This document shows positions 33,988-48,584 of a DNA stretch of 64,000 nucleotides, piece after piece. This DNA is from Pseudomonas sp. Os17 (GTDB lineage: Bacteria; Pseudomonadota; Gammaproteobacteria; Pseudomonadales; Pseudomonadaceae). Each line of letters starts with the position of its first letter. Position 1 is the stretch's first letter. The notes under the pieces are model-generated. The model did no database searches and was not told the DNA's origin. It saw nothing but the letters and a program-made list of their open reading frames with translations. The position numbers and the translations under genes are program-made. The DNA lies in contig NZ_AP014627.1 in assembly GCF_001547895.1 (NCBI RefSeq), forward strand, positions 2,793,501-2,857,500. The letters are read 5' to 3'.

Positions 33988-34860
33988 ATGGGTCAGGACA
34001 GAACCGCGCTGGTGCTTTCCGGGGGCGGCAGCCTCGGGGCGGTCCAGGTCGGCATGCTGCAAGCCCTGGTGGAGCTGGGGCTGGAGTTCGATCTGGTGGT
34101 GGGGGCCTCGGTGGGCGCCATCAATGGCGCCTACTTCGCCGCGCGGCCCGATGCCCGGGGCGTGGCCGAGCTGGCGGACTTCTGGCGCGGCTTGCGCAAG
34201 GGCGACGTGTTTCCGTTTTCCTGGTTCGACAGCATGTTGGGCCTGCTACGCCATCGCGGCTGCCTGCTGCCGTCCACGGCCCTGTCTCGGCTGGTGCGTC
34301 GGGCGTTGCCGGTCGCGCGTATCGAAGACAGCCAGCTGGCGCTGCATATCGTCACCACCAACCTGCTGACGGGGGCCCAGGAAGTGCTCTCCAGTGGCGA
34401 CACCGAGCAGGCGCTGCTGGCCAGCGCGGCAATTCCCCTGGTGTTTCCCTGGGTGCGCATCGGCGACAAGCTGCTGGTGGATGGCGGGGTCGCGAGCAAT
34501 ACGCCGATTGCCGCCGCGGTGGGCCTGGGGGCCACTCGGGTGATTGTCCTGCCCACCGGTTTCGGTTGCGCCTGCCCGGCGCCGCCGTCGGGGATGCTGG
34601 CCCTGGCCCTGCACACCTTGAACCTGTTGAGCATGCGCCAGCTGGTGCGCGACATCGAACTCTATGCGCCGCGGGTGGCGATCCATGTGGTCGACCCCCT
34701 GTGCCCGCTGGGGGTATCGGTGTTCGACTTCAACCAGACCGACGCGCTGCTGCAGCGGGCGTATCGCCAGACCCTGGGCTGGGTCGAGCAGGGCGGCCTG
34801 CAACGCCGGGGCGTGCCCGATGCCCTGCAGGCCCATAGCCATGGGCCGGCTTCGGGCTAG
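33988..34860 (+). CDS. Patatin-like phospholipase
   Basis: 290 residues from ATG 33988 (GGGAGG 10 bases upstream). Oxyanion loop LSGGGSLGAVQVGML, nucleophile elbow GASVG (Ser41) and the dyad Asp in LLVDGGVASNTP (about residue 163). Complete catalytic dyad of RssA/NTE-type hydrolases. No signal peptide, so it acts on internal membrane lipids or is exported otherwise. Its TAG stop shares the CTAG palindrome 34857-34860 with the stop of convergent iolR. Confidence 0.88.
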   Translation: MGQDRTALVLSGGGSLGAVQVGMLQALVELGLEFDLVVGASVGAINGAYFAARPDARGVAELADFWRGLRKGDVFPFSWFDSMLGLLRHRGCLLPSTALSRLVRRALPVARIEDSQLALHIVTTNLLTGAQEVLSSGDTEQALLASAAIPLVFPWVRIGDKLLVDGGVASNTPIAAAVGLGATRVIVLPTGFGCACPAPPSGMLALALHTLNLLSMRQLVRDIELYAPRVAIHVVDPLCPLGVSVFDFNQTDALLQRAYRQTLGWVEQGGLQRRGVPDALQAHSHGPASG

Positions 34861-35777
34861 TCGTCGAAGCCGCCCTGTTCGTGAATCTCGTCCATCTTCA
34901 GTTCCAGGCGATAGGCCACGGCGATGAACAGCGCCTGGCACAGGCACAGGGTGGCGCTCAGCGAGCGGAAGGCGAAGGAGCTGCCTTCGTTGACCAGCAG
35001 CACGCTGTTGGCGCGCTTGGCCAGGGGTGACAGGGTGCTGTCGGTGATGATCAGGGTCTGGGCCTGGTTGTGCTGGGCAATGCGCAGGCAGTGCTGGGTT
35101 TCCTTGGCGTAGGGGGTGAAGCTGATGGCGATCACCAGGTCGTTGGGACGGATGCTGCGCATCTGCTCGCGGTAGCTGCCGCCCAGGCCCGACACCAGGT
35201 GGATGCGCTTGTTGGTGTGCTGCAGGTTGTACACCAGGTAGTCGGCCACGGCGAAGGAGCGGCGCACTCCCACCACGTAGATGTTGTCGGCATTGACCAC
35301 CAGCTCCACCGCCTGCTCGAAGGCCGCGTCGTCCAGCTCCAGGCCCAGGCGCTCGATTCCCGAGAGCGTGGCGTTGACGCACTCCCGGGCCAGATCGCCG
35401 CCGCTGGCCTTCTGCGACTTGTTGGCGATCATGCTGCGGATGCGCTGCTGGTAGTTCTGCACCGGCGTGGCCTTGTGGGTGTAGGCCTCGCGAAACAGCG
35501 CCTGCATTTCACTGAAGCCGCTGAAACCGAAACGCTGGGAAAAGCGCACGATGGCCGAAGGATGGACCTCGCACTCCCGGGCAATGTCGCTGATGCGGTC
35601 GACCATGATCCGGTCGCTCTGCTGGCTCATGTAGCTGGCAATGCGCTTGAGCTGGCGGGGCAGGCTCTCGTATTCCTCGGTGATCAGTTGCAGCAGGCGC
35701 TCGGCATTGATCGGGGGGCTGACGAGGTCGCTCTCGGGCGTGCTCTCGGCCAGGGCCGGCTGATCGGTGCGGGACAT
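34857..35777 (-). CDS. iolR: RpiR-family transcriptional repressor of inositol catabolism (IolR)
   Basis: 306 residues from ATG 35777 (AAGGATT upstream). N-terminal RpiR HTH (about 25-105: LPRQLKRIASYMSQQSDRIMVDRISDIAREC...SAIVRFSQRFGFSGF) and SIS sugar-phosphate binding domain (about 135-275: IYVVGVRRSFAVADYLVYNL). RpiR-type IolR proteins in proteobacteria repress iol genes and respond to a phosphorylated inositol breakdown intermediate. Divergent from iolC; an operator candidate lies between them. Its stop is shared on CTAG with the patatin gene. Confidence 0.9.
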   Translation of the reverse strand: MSRTDQPALAESTPESDLVSPPINAERLLQLITEEYESLPRQLKRIASYMSQQSDRIMVDRISDIARECEVHPSAIVRFSQRFGFSGFSEMQALFREAYTHKATPVQNYQQRIRSMIANKSQKASGGDLARECVNATLSGIERLGLELDDAAFEQAVELVVNADNIYVVGVRRSFAVADYLVYNLQHTNKRIHLVSGLGGSYREQMRSIRPNDLVIAISFTPYAKETQHCLRIAQHNQAQTLIITDSTLSPLAKRANSVLLVNEGSSFAFRSLSATLCLCQALFIAVAYRLELKMDEIHEQGGFDD

Positions 35778-35946
35778 AGAAAATCCTTCTGGCGTGTACT
35801 GATGGGCAGGCTGGAGAGCCGTCCCCTGACAATAGGTGGGCAGCCGGCAGTCTACAGGGTAGGGCCCCATAAAATCTTCGGGCCGGTGCCGGCCGGGGCT
35901 TTGCTGAAACGATGCAGGGCGTCTGGCTCAGGCTTGAAAAAGTTTA

Positions 35947-35964
35947 ATGGAAAATATATTCCAT
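35947..35964. promoter_or_regulatory. Palindromic IolR operator candidate
   Basis: ATGGAAAATATATTCCAT: arms ATGGAA and TTCCAT are perfect reverse complements around a six-base AATATA centre. This equals GGAA-N6-TTCC, the type of site reported for RpiR-family IolR. It overlaps the possible iolC -10 box, which fits repression. Confidence 0.65.
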
Positions 35965-36068
35965 GTAAAAAATATATAGAAAAAATATTGATTGAGGTCC
36001 GGAGACGTTTTAGTCTGCATCCACCAAGAGTGTTCGGCGACCGGTCACGGCGGCGAGCGCAGGCTGAT

Positions 36069-36076
36069 AAAAATAA
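36069..36076 (+). promoter_or_regulatory. A-rich Crc/Hfq-type motif at iolC start
   Basis: AAAAATAA fits AANAANAA and ends 3 bases before the AGGAG ribosome site. Pseudomonad Crc-Hfq represses translation through such motifs when a preferred carbon source is present. Confidence 0.45.
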
Positions 36077-36087
36077 CAGGAGCCAGC

Positions 36088-38028
36088 ATGGGCCAGACTC
36101 GTTTTGCCAGTGGGCGTCAATTGGATCTGATCTGCCTCGGACGCCTGGGCGTCGACCTTTATGCGCAGCAGGTCGGGGCGCGGTTGGAGGACGTCAGCAG
36201 CTTTGCCAAGTACCTGGGCGGCTCGTCGGCGAACATCGCCTTCGGCACCGCGCGCCTGGGCCTCAAGTCGGCGATGCTGAGCCGGGTCGGCGACGATCAC
36301 ATGGGGCGCTTCCTGCTGGAGTCGCTGGCGCGCGAAGGCTGCGACGTCAGCGCGGTCAAGGTCGATCCGCAGCGCCTCACAGCCCTGGTCCTGCTGGGCC
36401 TCAAGGACCGCGAAACCTTCCCCCTGGTGTTCTACCGCGAGAACTGCGCGGACATGGCGCTGTGCGCCGCCGACATCGACGAAACCTTCATTGCCTCCAG
36501 CAAGGCCCTGCTGATCACCGGCACCCATTTCTCCACCGACGGCGTCTACCAGGCCAGCCTCCAGGCCCTGGACTACGCCGAGAAGCACGGGGTCCGGCGG
36601 GTCCTGGACATCGACTACCGGCCGGTGCTTTGGGGCCTGGCGGGCAAGGCCGACGGCGAGACCCGGTTCGTTGCCGACCAGCAGGTCAGCCAGCATGTGC
36701 AGGGCATCCTGGGGCGTTTCGACCTGATCGTCGGCACCGAGGAGGAGTTCCTGATTGCCGGTGGCAGCGACGACCTGCTGACGGCCCTGCGCACCGTGCG
36801 CTCCCTGAGCGCCGCGACCCTGGTGGTCAAGCTCGGCCCGCAAGGCTGCACGGTGATCCACGGCGAGATTCCGCCGCGCCTGGAGGACGGGGCGATCTAT
36901 CCCGGTGTGCGGGTGGAGGTGCTCAACGTGTTGGGCGCCGGCGATGCCTTCATGTCCGGTTTCCTCAGTGGCTGGCTGGAAGAGGCCAGCGATGAGCGCT
37001 GCTGCCAGTTGGCCAACGCCTGCGGCGGCCTGGTGGTGTCGCGCCATGCCTGCGCCCCGGCGATGCCGACCCGGGCCGAACTGGACTACCTGTTCAGCAG
37101 CCCGGTGCCGATTACCCGTCCCGACCAGGATTCGGTCCTGCAACGCCTGCATCAGGTCAGCGTGCCGCGCAAGGCCTGGAAGCAATTGTTCGTCTTCGCC
37201 TTCGACCACCGTGGGCAACTGGTGGAACTGGCGCAGCACAGCGGTCGCGAGCTCAAGGCCATCGCTCAGCTCAAGCAGCTCTTCATAGAGGCGGTGCAAC
37301 GGGTCGAAGCCGACCTGCGGCGCCGGGGCATCGAGGCCGATGTCGGCCTGCTGGCCGACCAGCGTTTTGGCCAGGAGGCGCTGAACGCCGCCACCGGGCG
37401 CGGCTGGTGGGTGGCACGGCCGGTGGAAGTCCAGGGCTCGCGGCCCCTGGCCTTCGAGCACGGGCGCTCGGTGGGCAGCAACCTGATCGCCTGGCCCCAG
37501 GAGCAGATCATCAAGTGCCTGGTGCAATTTCACCCGGACGACGAACCCCTGCTGCGCCTGGAGCAGGAAGCGCAGATCCGTGGGCTGTACCAGGCGTCCC
37601 AGGTCAGCGGGCATGAACTGCTGCTGGAAATCATCCCGCCCAAGGACCTGCCCGGCGCCCATCCCGAGGTGCTCTACCGCAGCCTCAAGCGCCTGTACAA
37701 CCTGGGTATCTACCCCGCGTGGTGGAAGATCGAGGCGCAGTCGGCCGAAGAATGGAAAAAGCTCGACGAGCTGATCCAGGAACGCGACCCGTATTGCCGT
37801 GGCGTGGTGCTGCTGGGCCTGAATGCCTCGGCCGAGGCCCTCGCCGAGGGCTTTCGCCAAGCCGCCGACAGCCGCACCTGCCGCGGGTTTGCCGTGGGCC
37901 GCACGATCTTCCAGGAGCCCAGCCGTGCGTGGCTGGCGGGGGAGATCGACGACGCCACCCTGATCCACCAAGTGCAGGGCACCTTCGAACAACTGATCAA
38001 CGCCTGGCGCAGCGCCCGCTCACTTTAG
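36088..38028 (+). CDS. iolC: Bifunctional 5-dehydro-2-deoxygluconokinase/DKGP aldolase-like protein (IolC-DUF2090)
   Basis: 646 residues from ATG 36088 (AGGAG upstream). PfkB kinase domain about 10-335: GGSSANIAFGTARLG and the catalytic GAGDAF near residue 285. C-terminal DUF2090 domain, about 360-640 (QLFVFAFDHRGQL ... AVGRTIF), related to IolJ-type TIM-barrel aldolases. IolC phosphorylates 2-deoxy-5-keto-gluconate; the extra domain may cleave the product to malonate semialdehyde and DHAP, consistent with no separate iolJ in the window. Cytosolic. Stop codon TAG abuts a REP arm. Confidence 0.92.
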   Translation: MGQTRFASGRQLDLICLGRLGVDLYAQQVGARLEDVSSFAKYLGGSSANIAFGTARLGLKSAMLSRVGDDHMGRFLLESLAREGCDVSAVKVDPQRLTALVLLGLKDRETFPLVFYRENCADMALCAADIDETFIASSKALLITGTHFSTDGVYQASLQALDYAEKHGVRRVLDIDYRPVLWGLAGKADGETRFVADQQVSQHVQGILGRFDLIVGTEEEFLIAGGSDDLLTALRTVRSLSAATLVVKLGPQGCTVIHGEIPPRLEDGAIYPGVRVEVLNVLGAGDAFMSGFLSGWLEEASDERCCQLANACGGLVVSRHACAPAMPTRAELDYLFSSPVPITRPDQDSVLQRLHQVSVPRKAWKQLFVFAFDHRGQLVELAQHSGRELKAIAQLKQLFIEAVQRVEADLRRRGIEADVGLLADQRFGQEALNAATGRGWWVARPVEVQGSRPLAFEHGRSVGSNLIAWPQEQIIKCLVQFHPDDEPLLRLEQEAQIRGLYQASQVSGHELLLEIIPPKDLPGAHPEVLYRSLKRLYNLGIYPAWWKIEAQSAEEWKKLDELIQERDPYCRGVVLLGLNASAEALAEGFRQAADSRTCRGFAVGRTIFQEPSRAWLAGEIDDATLIHQVQGTFEQLINAWRSARSL

Positions 38029-38106
38029 CAGCCGGCTTGCCGGCGAAGAGGGTCTTGAGCCTGGTGCCAGGCTCGCCGGAGCCTTCGCTGGCAAGCCAGC
38101 TCTTAC
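38026..38106. repeat. REP pair between iolC and iolE
   Basis: TAGCAGCCGGCTTGCCGGCG and the inverted CCTTCGCTGGCAAGCCAGCT with a 30-bp spacer. The first bases TAG are the stop codon of iolC. Confidence 0.75.
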
Positions 38107-38136
38107 GAGTGCGAGGCCGTACTCCACGCTTTCATG

Positions 38137-38144
38137 AACAACAA
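38137..38144 (+). promoter_or_regulatory. Crc/Hfq-type motif at iolE start
   Basis: AACAACAA fits AANAANAA, followed by CAAAAGGTG, so it touches the iolE ribosome site 14 bases before ATG 38159. Confidence 0.45.
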
Positions 38145-38158
38145 CAAAAGGTGCAGCC

Positions 38159-39067
38159 ATGCCCGCGATCCGAATTGGCATCAACCCGATCTCCTGGAGC
38201 AACGACGACCTGCCGGCCCTGGGTGGTGAAACGCCCCTGAGCACCGCACTCAGCGAAGGCCGCGACATCGGTTACCAAGGCTTTGAACTCAACGGCAAAT
38301 TCCCCAAGGACGCCCAGGGCGTGGCCGCGGTGTTGCGCCCCTATGATCTGGCGCTGGTGTCGGGCTGGTATTCCGGGCGCCTGGCCCGGCGCTCGGCGGC
38401 CGAGGAAATCGACGCCATCGCCGGCCACGTCGAGCTGCTCAAGCACAACGGCGCCTCGGTGCTGGTCTACGGCGAAGTGGCCGACTCGATCCAGGGCTCG
38501 CCGGTGCGTCTGGTCGAGCGCCCGCGCTTCCACAGCGCCCAGGCCTGGCAGGACTACGCCGACAAACTCACGACGCTGGCGCGTTTCACCCTGTCCCAGG
38601 GCGTGCGCCTGGCTTATCACCACCACATGGGCGCCTATGTCGAATCGCCGGCGGACATCGACCAGCTGATGCGCCTGAGCGGCGAGGAAGTCGGCCTGCT
38701 GTTCGATTCGGGCCATTGCTACATGGGCGGCGGCGAGCCCCTTGAGGTGCTGCGCAAGCATGTGCGCCGGGTCTGCCACGTGCATTTCAAGGACGTGCGC
38801 AAAGCGGTGGTGCAACTGGCGCGCAACAACCTGTGGAGCTTTCCGGACTGCATCGTCAACGGCACCTTCACCGTGCCCGGCGATGGCGACATCGACTTCG
38901 CCGCCTTGCTCGACGTGCTGCTGCAGGCGGGCTACCAAGGCTGGCTGGTGGTGGAAGCCGAGCAGGACCCGGCCGTGGCGCCGAGCTACGTCTACGCGAA
39001 AAAAGGCTATGACACCCTGCGGGCGCTGCTGGACGCCGCAGTGCCATCTACGAGGACAGGCCAATGA
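38159..39067 (+). CDS. iolE: Myo-inosose-2 dehydratase IolE
   Basis: 302 residues. TIM-barrel protein with IGINPISWSNDDLP opening, YHHHMGAYVES and GLLFDSGHCYMGGG (metal-binding His and Asp), and HVHFKDVR. Removes water from 2-keto-myo-inositol to give the trihydroxycyclohexane dione hydrolysed by IolD. RBS AAAGGTG upstream. Stop overlaps the iolB ATG. Confidence 0.92.
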   Translation: MPAIRIGINPISWSNDDLPALGGETPLSTALSEGRDIGYQGFELNGKFPKDAQGVAAVLRPYDLALVSGWYSGRLARRSAAEEIDAIAGHVELLKHNGASVLVYGEVADSIQGSPVRLVERPRFHSAQAWQDYADKLTTLARFTLSQGVRLAYHHHMGAYVESPADIDQLMRLSGEEVGLLFDSGHCYMGGGEPLEVLRKHVRRVCHVHFKDVRKAVVQLARNNLWSFPDCIVNGTFTVPGDGDIDFAALLDVLLQAGYQGWLVVEAEQDPAVAPSYVYAKKGYDTLRALLDAAVPSTRTGQ

Positions 39068-39870
39068 ATCTGCTGGTTAAAAGCGCGACCCAGGGCCGGA
39101 CCCTGGTCCAGCTGCCGGAGGGCGCCCTGGCGTACGTGGGGTTCAGTGCCTACCGCCTGAGCCTGGGGGACAGCCTGCCGCTCAGGGCCGGAGACCAGGA
39201 GCTGTGCCTGGTGCTGCTCAGCGGCCGCATCGACGTGCAGGGCGAGTCGCCCCAGGGCGCCTTCCAGTGGTCCAACCTGGGCGACCGGCAATCGGTGTTC
39301 GAGGACAAGTCGCCCTTTGCCGTCTATCTGCCGCCGGGCAGCCAGGCCCGGGTCAGCGCCTTGAGCGACGTGCAGATCGCGGTCTGCGCCGCCCCGGGCG
39401 CCCTTGAGGGCAGCCCCGGCCCGCGGCTGATTCGCCCTGAGCAGTGCAAGCGCAGCGTGCGCGGCAAGGGCGCCAATACCCGCTATGTGTGCGACATCCT
39501 GCCCGACAGCGAGCCGGCCCATTCCCTGCTGGTGGTGGAGGTGCGCACACCGTCCGGGCATTCCTCCAGCTACCCGCCGCACAAGCACGACACCGATGAC
39601 CTGCCGCACCAGAGCTTTCTGGAGGAAACCTATTACCACCAGGTCAACCCGCCCCAGGGCTTCGTGTTCCAGCGGGTCTACACCGACGACCGCAGCATTG
39701 ACCAGGCCATGGCCGTGGAAAACAACGATCTGGTGGTGGTGCCCAAGGGCTATCACCCGGTCAGCGTGCCTTACGGCTACGAGTCCTATTACCTGAACGT
39801 CATGGCCGGGCCCAAGCGGGTCTGGCAGTTCCATAACGACCCGCAGCACAGCTGGCTGCTGGATCTGTAA
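39064..39870 (+). CDS. iolB: 5-deoxy-glucuronate isomerase IolB
   Basis: 268 residues, bicupin. Metal-ligand motif [12 protein letters not shown] (about 178-190) and late [22 protein letters not shown]. Isomerises 5-deoxy-glucuronate to 2-deoxy-5-keto-gluconate, the IolC substrate. Translationally coupled to iolE (ATGA, 39064-39067). Confidence 0.93.
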   Translation: MNLLVKSATQGRTLVQLPEGALAYVGFSAYRLSLGDSLPLRAGDQELCLVLLSGRIDVQGESPQGAFQWSNLGDRQSVFEDKSPFAVYLPPGSQARVSALSDVQIAVCAAPGALEGSPGPRLIRPEQCKRSVRGKGANTRYVCDILPDSEPAHSLLVVEVRTPSGHSSSYPPHKHDTDDLPHQSFLEETYYHQVNPPQGFVFQRVYTDDRSIDQAMAVENNDLVVVPKGYHPVSVPYGYESYYLNVMAGPKRVWQFHNDPQHSWLLDL

Positions 39871-39910
39871 GCCGCTCGAACCTTGAGCCTCGACCGAACC
39901 CATCACGGAG

Positions 39911-39918
39911 AACAAGAA
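39911..39918 (+). promoter_or_regulatory. Crc/Hfq-type motif at mmsA start
   Basis: AACAAGAA fits AANAANAA and fills the space between GGAG (39907-39910) and ATG 39921. Confidence 0.45.
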
Positions 39919-39920
39919 CA

Positions 39921-41420
<1,500 letters not shown>

Positions 41421-41446
41421 CTGCCTCGACGGTATGGATTTGGGAG

Positions 41447-41454
41447 AACAAGAA
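41447..41454 (+). promoter_or_regulatory. Crc/Hfq-type motif at iolI start
   Basis: AACAAGAA fits AANAANAA between GGGAG and ATG 41457. Nearly identical arrangement to the mmsA start. Confidence 0.45.
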
Positions 41455-41456
41455 GA

Positions 41457-42278
41457 ATGAGCCAGCCCCTGCGTTTCGCCCTGAATCGTATGGTTGCACC
41501 GGGTTTGTCACTGCCGCAGTTCATCGACCTGGCGCGCACGCTGAAGGTCGATGCCATTGAGATCCGCAATGACCTTGCGGGCGTGGAAATCGAGGACGGC
41601 ACGCCGCCCGAACGGGTCCGCCAGTTGTGCGCGGCCCAGGGGCTCAAGGTGTTGTCGATCAACGCCCTGTACCCCTTCGATGTGTGGAACGACGAGCGTC
41701 GCCGGCAGGCCCTGAAACTGGCCGCCTATGCCCGTGCCTGCGGCGCCGAGGGGCTGGTGCTGTGCCCGCTCAATGACCCTGCCGACCCGCGCGGCGAGGC
41801 CCAGCGCAGCAGCGCGTTGCGCACGGCCCTGAGCGAACTGGCGCCGATCCTGCGGGAGCACGGCCTGCTGGGGTTGATCGAGCCCCTGGGCTTTGAGGAA
41901 TGCGCGCTGCGCCACAAGCGCACGGCGGTGGAGGCGATCCGCGCCATCGGCGGCCTGGATGTGTTGCGCCTGGTGCACGACACCTTCCACCACCACCTGG
42001 CCGGCGAGCATGAGTTCTTCCCCGAGCTGACCGGGCTGGTGCACATCTCCGGGGTCGAGGATCGCCAGGCGCCGCTCAACCGCATTCGCGACGGCCATCG
42101 GGTGCTGGTGGGCGAGGCGGACATCCTTGGCAATGCGGCGCAGATCGATACCTTGCGCAGCAATGGCTACAGCGGCTACCTGTCCTTCGAGCCCTTTGCC
42201 GAGAGCGTGCACGGGCTGGCGGACATCCAGCAGGCGATTGGGGCGAGCATGGCCCACCTGCAGCAATCCCTGACTTGA
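41457..42278 (+). CDS. iolI: TIM-barrel inosose isomerase/epimerase, IolI-like
   Basis: 273 residues. Xylose-isomerase-like barrel with DAIEIRND, LSINALYPF, EPLGFEE, HDTFHHHLAGE, HISGVED and LSFEPF, positions matching metal ligands Glu, Asp, His and Glu of Bacillus IolI. Probably interconverts keto-inositols so that other inositol isomers enter the pathway. A generic sugar epimerase is the alternative. Confidence 0.8.
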   Translation: MSQPLRFALNRMVAPGLSLPQFIDLARTLKVDAIEIRNDLAGVEIEDGTPPERVRQLCAAQGLKVLSINALYPFDVWNDERRRQALKLAAYARACGAEGLVLCPLNDPADPRGEAQRSSALRTALSELAPILREHGLLGLIEPLGFEECALRHKRTAVEAIRAIGGLDVLRLVHDTFHHHLAGEHEFFPELTGLVHISGVEDRQAPLNRIRDGHRVLVGEADILGNAAQIDTLRSNGYSGYLSFEPFAESVHGLADIQQAIGASMAHLQQSLT

Positions 42279-42290
42279 CGCCGCCCTCAT

Positions 42291-42370
42291 GTAGGAGCCG
42301 GCTTGCCGGCGAAGGGGCCCCACAGGGGGGCAAGTCTCGAAGGTGCTTTCGCTGGCAAGCCAGCTCCTAC
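42291..42370. repeat. REP pair between iolI and iolD
   Basis: GTAGGAGCCGGCTTGCCGGC and CTGGCAAGCCAGCTCCTAC in inverted arrangement. Confidence 0.8.
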
Positions 42371-42420
42371 GGGAGTATTGGCAGGGCCGTTGGCTTCACA
42401 TCATGAATAAGGTGCAAACC

Positions 42421-45403
<2,983 letters not shown>

Positions 45404-45463
45404 GCTCCAGCCTTGCCGGCGAAGCAACCCTTGCAGGGCGCTTTCGCTGGCAAGCCGGCTGGC
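45404..45463. repeat. REP pair downstream of iolG
   Basis: GCCTTGCCGGCGAAGC and CTTTCGCTGGCAAGCCGGCT as an inverted pair with a short spacer. Confidence 0.65.
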
Positions 45464-45544
45464 CGGCCAAGGAGGCCTTGCATCAAGCGCAGGTCTTGGG
45501 CGTGCAGCCGTCGTGCAGCAGCGGTTTTCCGGGGGGAAAACCGA

Positions 45545-45563
45545 TTTAGAATAAAATTCTAAA
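45545..45563. promoter_or_regulatory. AT-rich palindrome upstream of importer
   Basis: TTTAGAAT-AAA-ATTCTAAA, perfect 8-bp arms. Spacing differs from the iolC operator by one base, so it may be a weaker IolR site or another regulator's site. Confidence 0.5.
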
Positions 45564-45574
45564 ATGAGTTGATA

Positions 45575-45590
45575 TAGAAATTATTTTCCA
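45575..45590. promoter_or_regulatory. Second IolR operator candidate
   Basis: Minus strand reads TGGAAAATAATTTCTA, which matches the GGAA-N6-TTCC palindrome of the iolC operator with one mismatch in the second arm. Confidence 0.5.
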
Positions 45591-45691
45591 ATAAAGTCAT
45601 TTCCAGGTTGCCGACTAGCTAGGTTGCAAACCCCTCGAACAGGCTTTGAGCGCGGTGTGCACCGACCCACAAAAACAAACAGGTACCGTCG

Positions 45692-45883
45692 ATGAAAACC
45701 TTCAAATCCGCTGTCCTCGCTGTCGCTTCAGCGTTCCGCTTCTCCTCTGCGCCCGCCGCTGTGACCCCTCGGGCCCGCCGCTGCGCCATTGTCCTGACCT
45801 GCCTCGGCTTTCTCTGCGTAGAGCGCAACGGTGCGTTGCTGTGCTGCGTTCCCGGCGCGCCGGTGGTGCGCCTGCCGCTCTGA
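45692..45883 (+). CDS. Doubtful 63-residue frame in the importer leader
   Basis: ATG 45692 with weak AGGT 10 bases upstream; the product starts MKTFKSAVLAVASAF and is Arg/Cys-rich without pseudomonad-like character later. It ends 53 bp before the binding-protein gene. It could be a leader peptide or chance. Kept only because it is the one frame in the gap with a plausible start. Confidence 0.2.
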   Translation: MKTFKSAVLAVASAFRFSSAPAAVTPRARRCAIVLTCLGFLCVERNGALLCCVPGAPVVRLPL

Positions 45884-45936
45884 GTCGTTCTGCGCTTTAT
45901 CCATAAAACCTACAAGAATGTGGAGAAAGACCTGTT

Positions 45937-46863
45937 ATGAACACCAAGATCCGTTTTGCCTCGCTCGCGCTGTCGCTGCTGCTGACCAGCGGGGCGGCGC
46001 TGGCCGACATCAAGATCGGCGTGAGCATGTCGCAGTTCGATGACACCTGGCTGACCTACCTGCGCGAGTCGATGGACCAGAAAGCCAAGTCCCTGCCCGA
46101 CGGGGTCAAGCTGCAGTTCGAGGACGCCCGCAGCGACGTGGTCAAGCAGTTGAGCCAGGTCGAGAACTTCATCAGCCAGAAAGTCGACGCCATCGTGGTC
46201 AACCCGGTGGACACCGCGGCCACCCGCAAAATCACCGAGGCCGCGGTCAAGGCCGGCATCCCCCTGGTGTACGTCAACCGTCGCCCGGATGACCTGAACC
46301 TGCCCAAGGGCGTGGTCACCGTGGCCTCCGACGACCTGGAGGCCGGCAAGATGCAGATGCAGTACCTGGCCGAAAAAATGGGCGGCAAGGGCGACATCGT
46401 GATCCTGCTGGGCGATCTGGCGAACAACTCCACCGCCAACCGCACCAAGGGGGTCAAGGAGGTGCTGACCCGCTACCCGGGGATCAAGGTCGATCAGGAA
46501 CAGACCGGGGTCTGGCTGCGGGACAAGGGCATGACCCTGGTCAACGACTGGCTGACCCAGGGCCGCAAGTTCGATGCGGTGGTGTCCAACAACGATGAAA
46601 TGGCCATTGGTGCCGCCATGGCGCTGAAGCAGGCCGGGGTCGAGAAGGGCAGTGTGCTGATCGCCGGGGTCGACGGCACCCCCGACGGCCTGCGTGCGGT
46701 GAAGAAGGGCGACCTGGCGATCTCGGTGTTCCAGGACGCCAAGGGCCAGGCGGACGGCTCCATCGATACGGCGGTGAAGATGATCAAGCATGAGCCGGTG
46801 GAGCCGGCCGTGTGGATTCCCTATCGCCTGATCACCCCGCAAAACATCGACCAGTTCAAGTAA
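45937..46863 (+). CDS. ibpA: Inositol/sugar ABC transporter periplasmic binding protein
   Basis: 308 residues. Signal peptide cleaved near GAALA-DIK, then an RbsB-type type I fold: IGVSMSQFDDTWLTYLRESMD, DAIVVNPVDTAATRKI, PLVYVNRRP, DEMAIGAAMALKQAG, GVDGTPDGL. Closest in type to the Caulobacter inositol binder IbpA; the substrate is inferred from its place at the end of the iol operon. Delivers to the ATPase and permease downstream. Confidence 0.85.
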   Translation: MNTKIRFASLALSLLLTSGAALADIKIGVSMSQFDDTWLTYLRESMDQKAKSLPDGVKLQFEDARSDVVKQLSQVENFISQKVDAIVVNPVDTAATRKITEAAVKAGIPLVYVNRRPDDLNLPKGVVTVASDDLEAGKMQMQYLAEKMGGKGDIVILLGDLANNSTANRTKGVKEVLTRYPGIKVDQEQTGVWLRDKGMTLVNDWLTQGRKFDAVVSNNDEMAIGAAMALKQAGVEKGSVLIAGVDGTPDGLRAVKKGDLAISVFQDAKGQADGSIDTAVKMIKHEPVEPAVWIPYRLITPQNIDQFK

Positions 46864-46949
46864 CGCCGCGCCTTTGCCAAGGGCTGTTACATCACAACAA
46901 TAAAGTAGCGGGGCGGCCCCGGGCCGCCGCGCCGATGGAGTAGCTGATC

Positions 46950-48515
<1,566 letters not shown>

Positions 48516-48584
48516 TTCTTCAATCGATGGCAACCGGCGGCGCGCTGAGGCGCCACGGTCAGGCGATAACAAAGGTGAGTGGTT

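Larger units (their letters stand above)
35778..36087. promoter_or_regulatory. iolR-iolC divergent regulatory region
   Basis: 310 bp without a gene. The part next to iolC is strikingly A/T-rich (35940-35995) compared with its surroundings, and holds a palindromic operator candidate, a TTGAAA (35934) with TATATT (35955) promoter candidate of short 15-bp spacing, and an A-rich motif at the iolC start. iolR presumably shares this region for autoregulation. Confidence 0.6.
45464..45936. promoter_or_regulatory. Upstream region of the inositol ABC importer
   Basis: A/T-rich island 45540-45605 inside GC-rich DNA holds two dyads and probably the transporter promoter. The rest (45606-45936) carries only a doubtful short frame (45692-45883). 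A separate promoter for the importer is likely because iolG is followed by a REP pair. Confidence 0.55.

Noticed and set aside
46896..46903. AACAATAA motif before iatA as another Crc/Hfq site
   Set aside because: It is about 46 bases from the start codon, outside the range where it would mask translation initiation.
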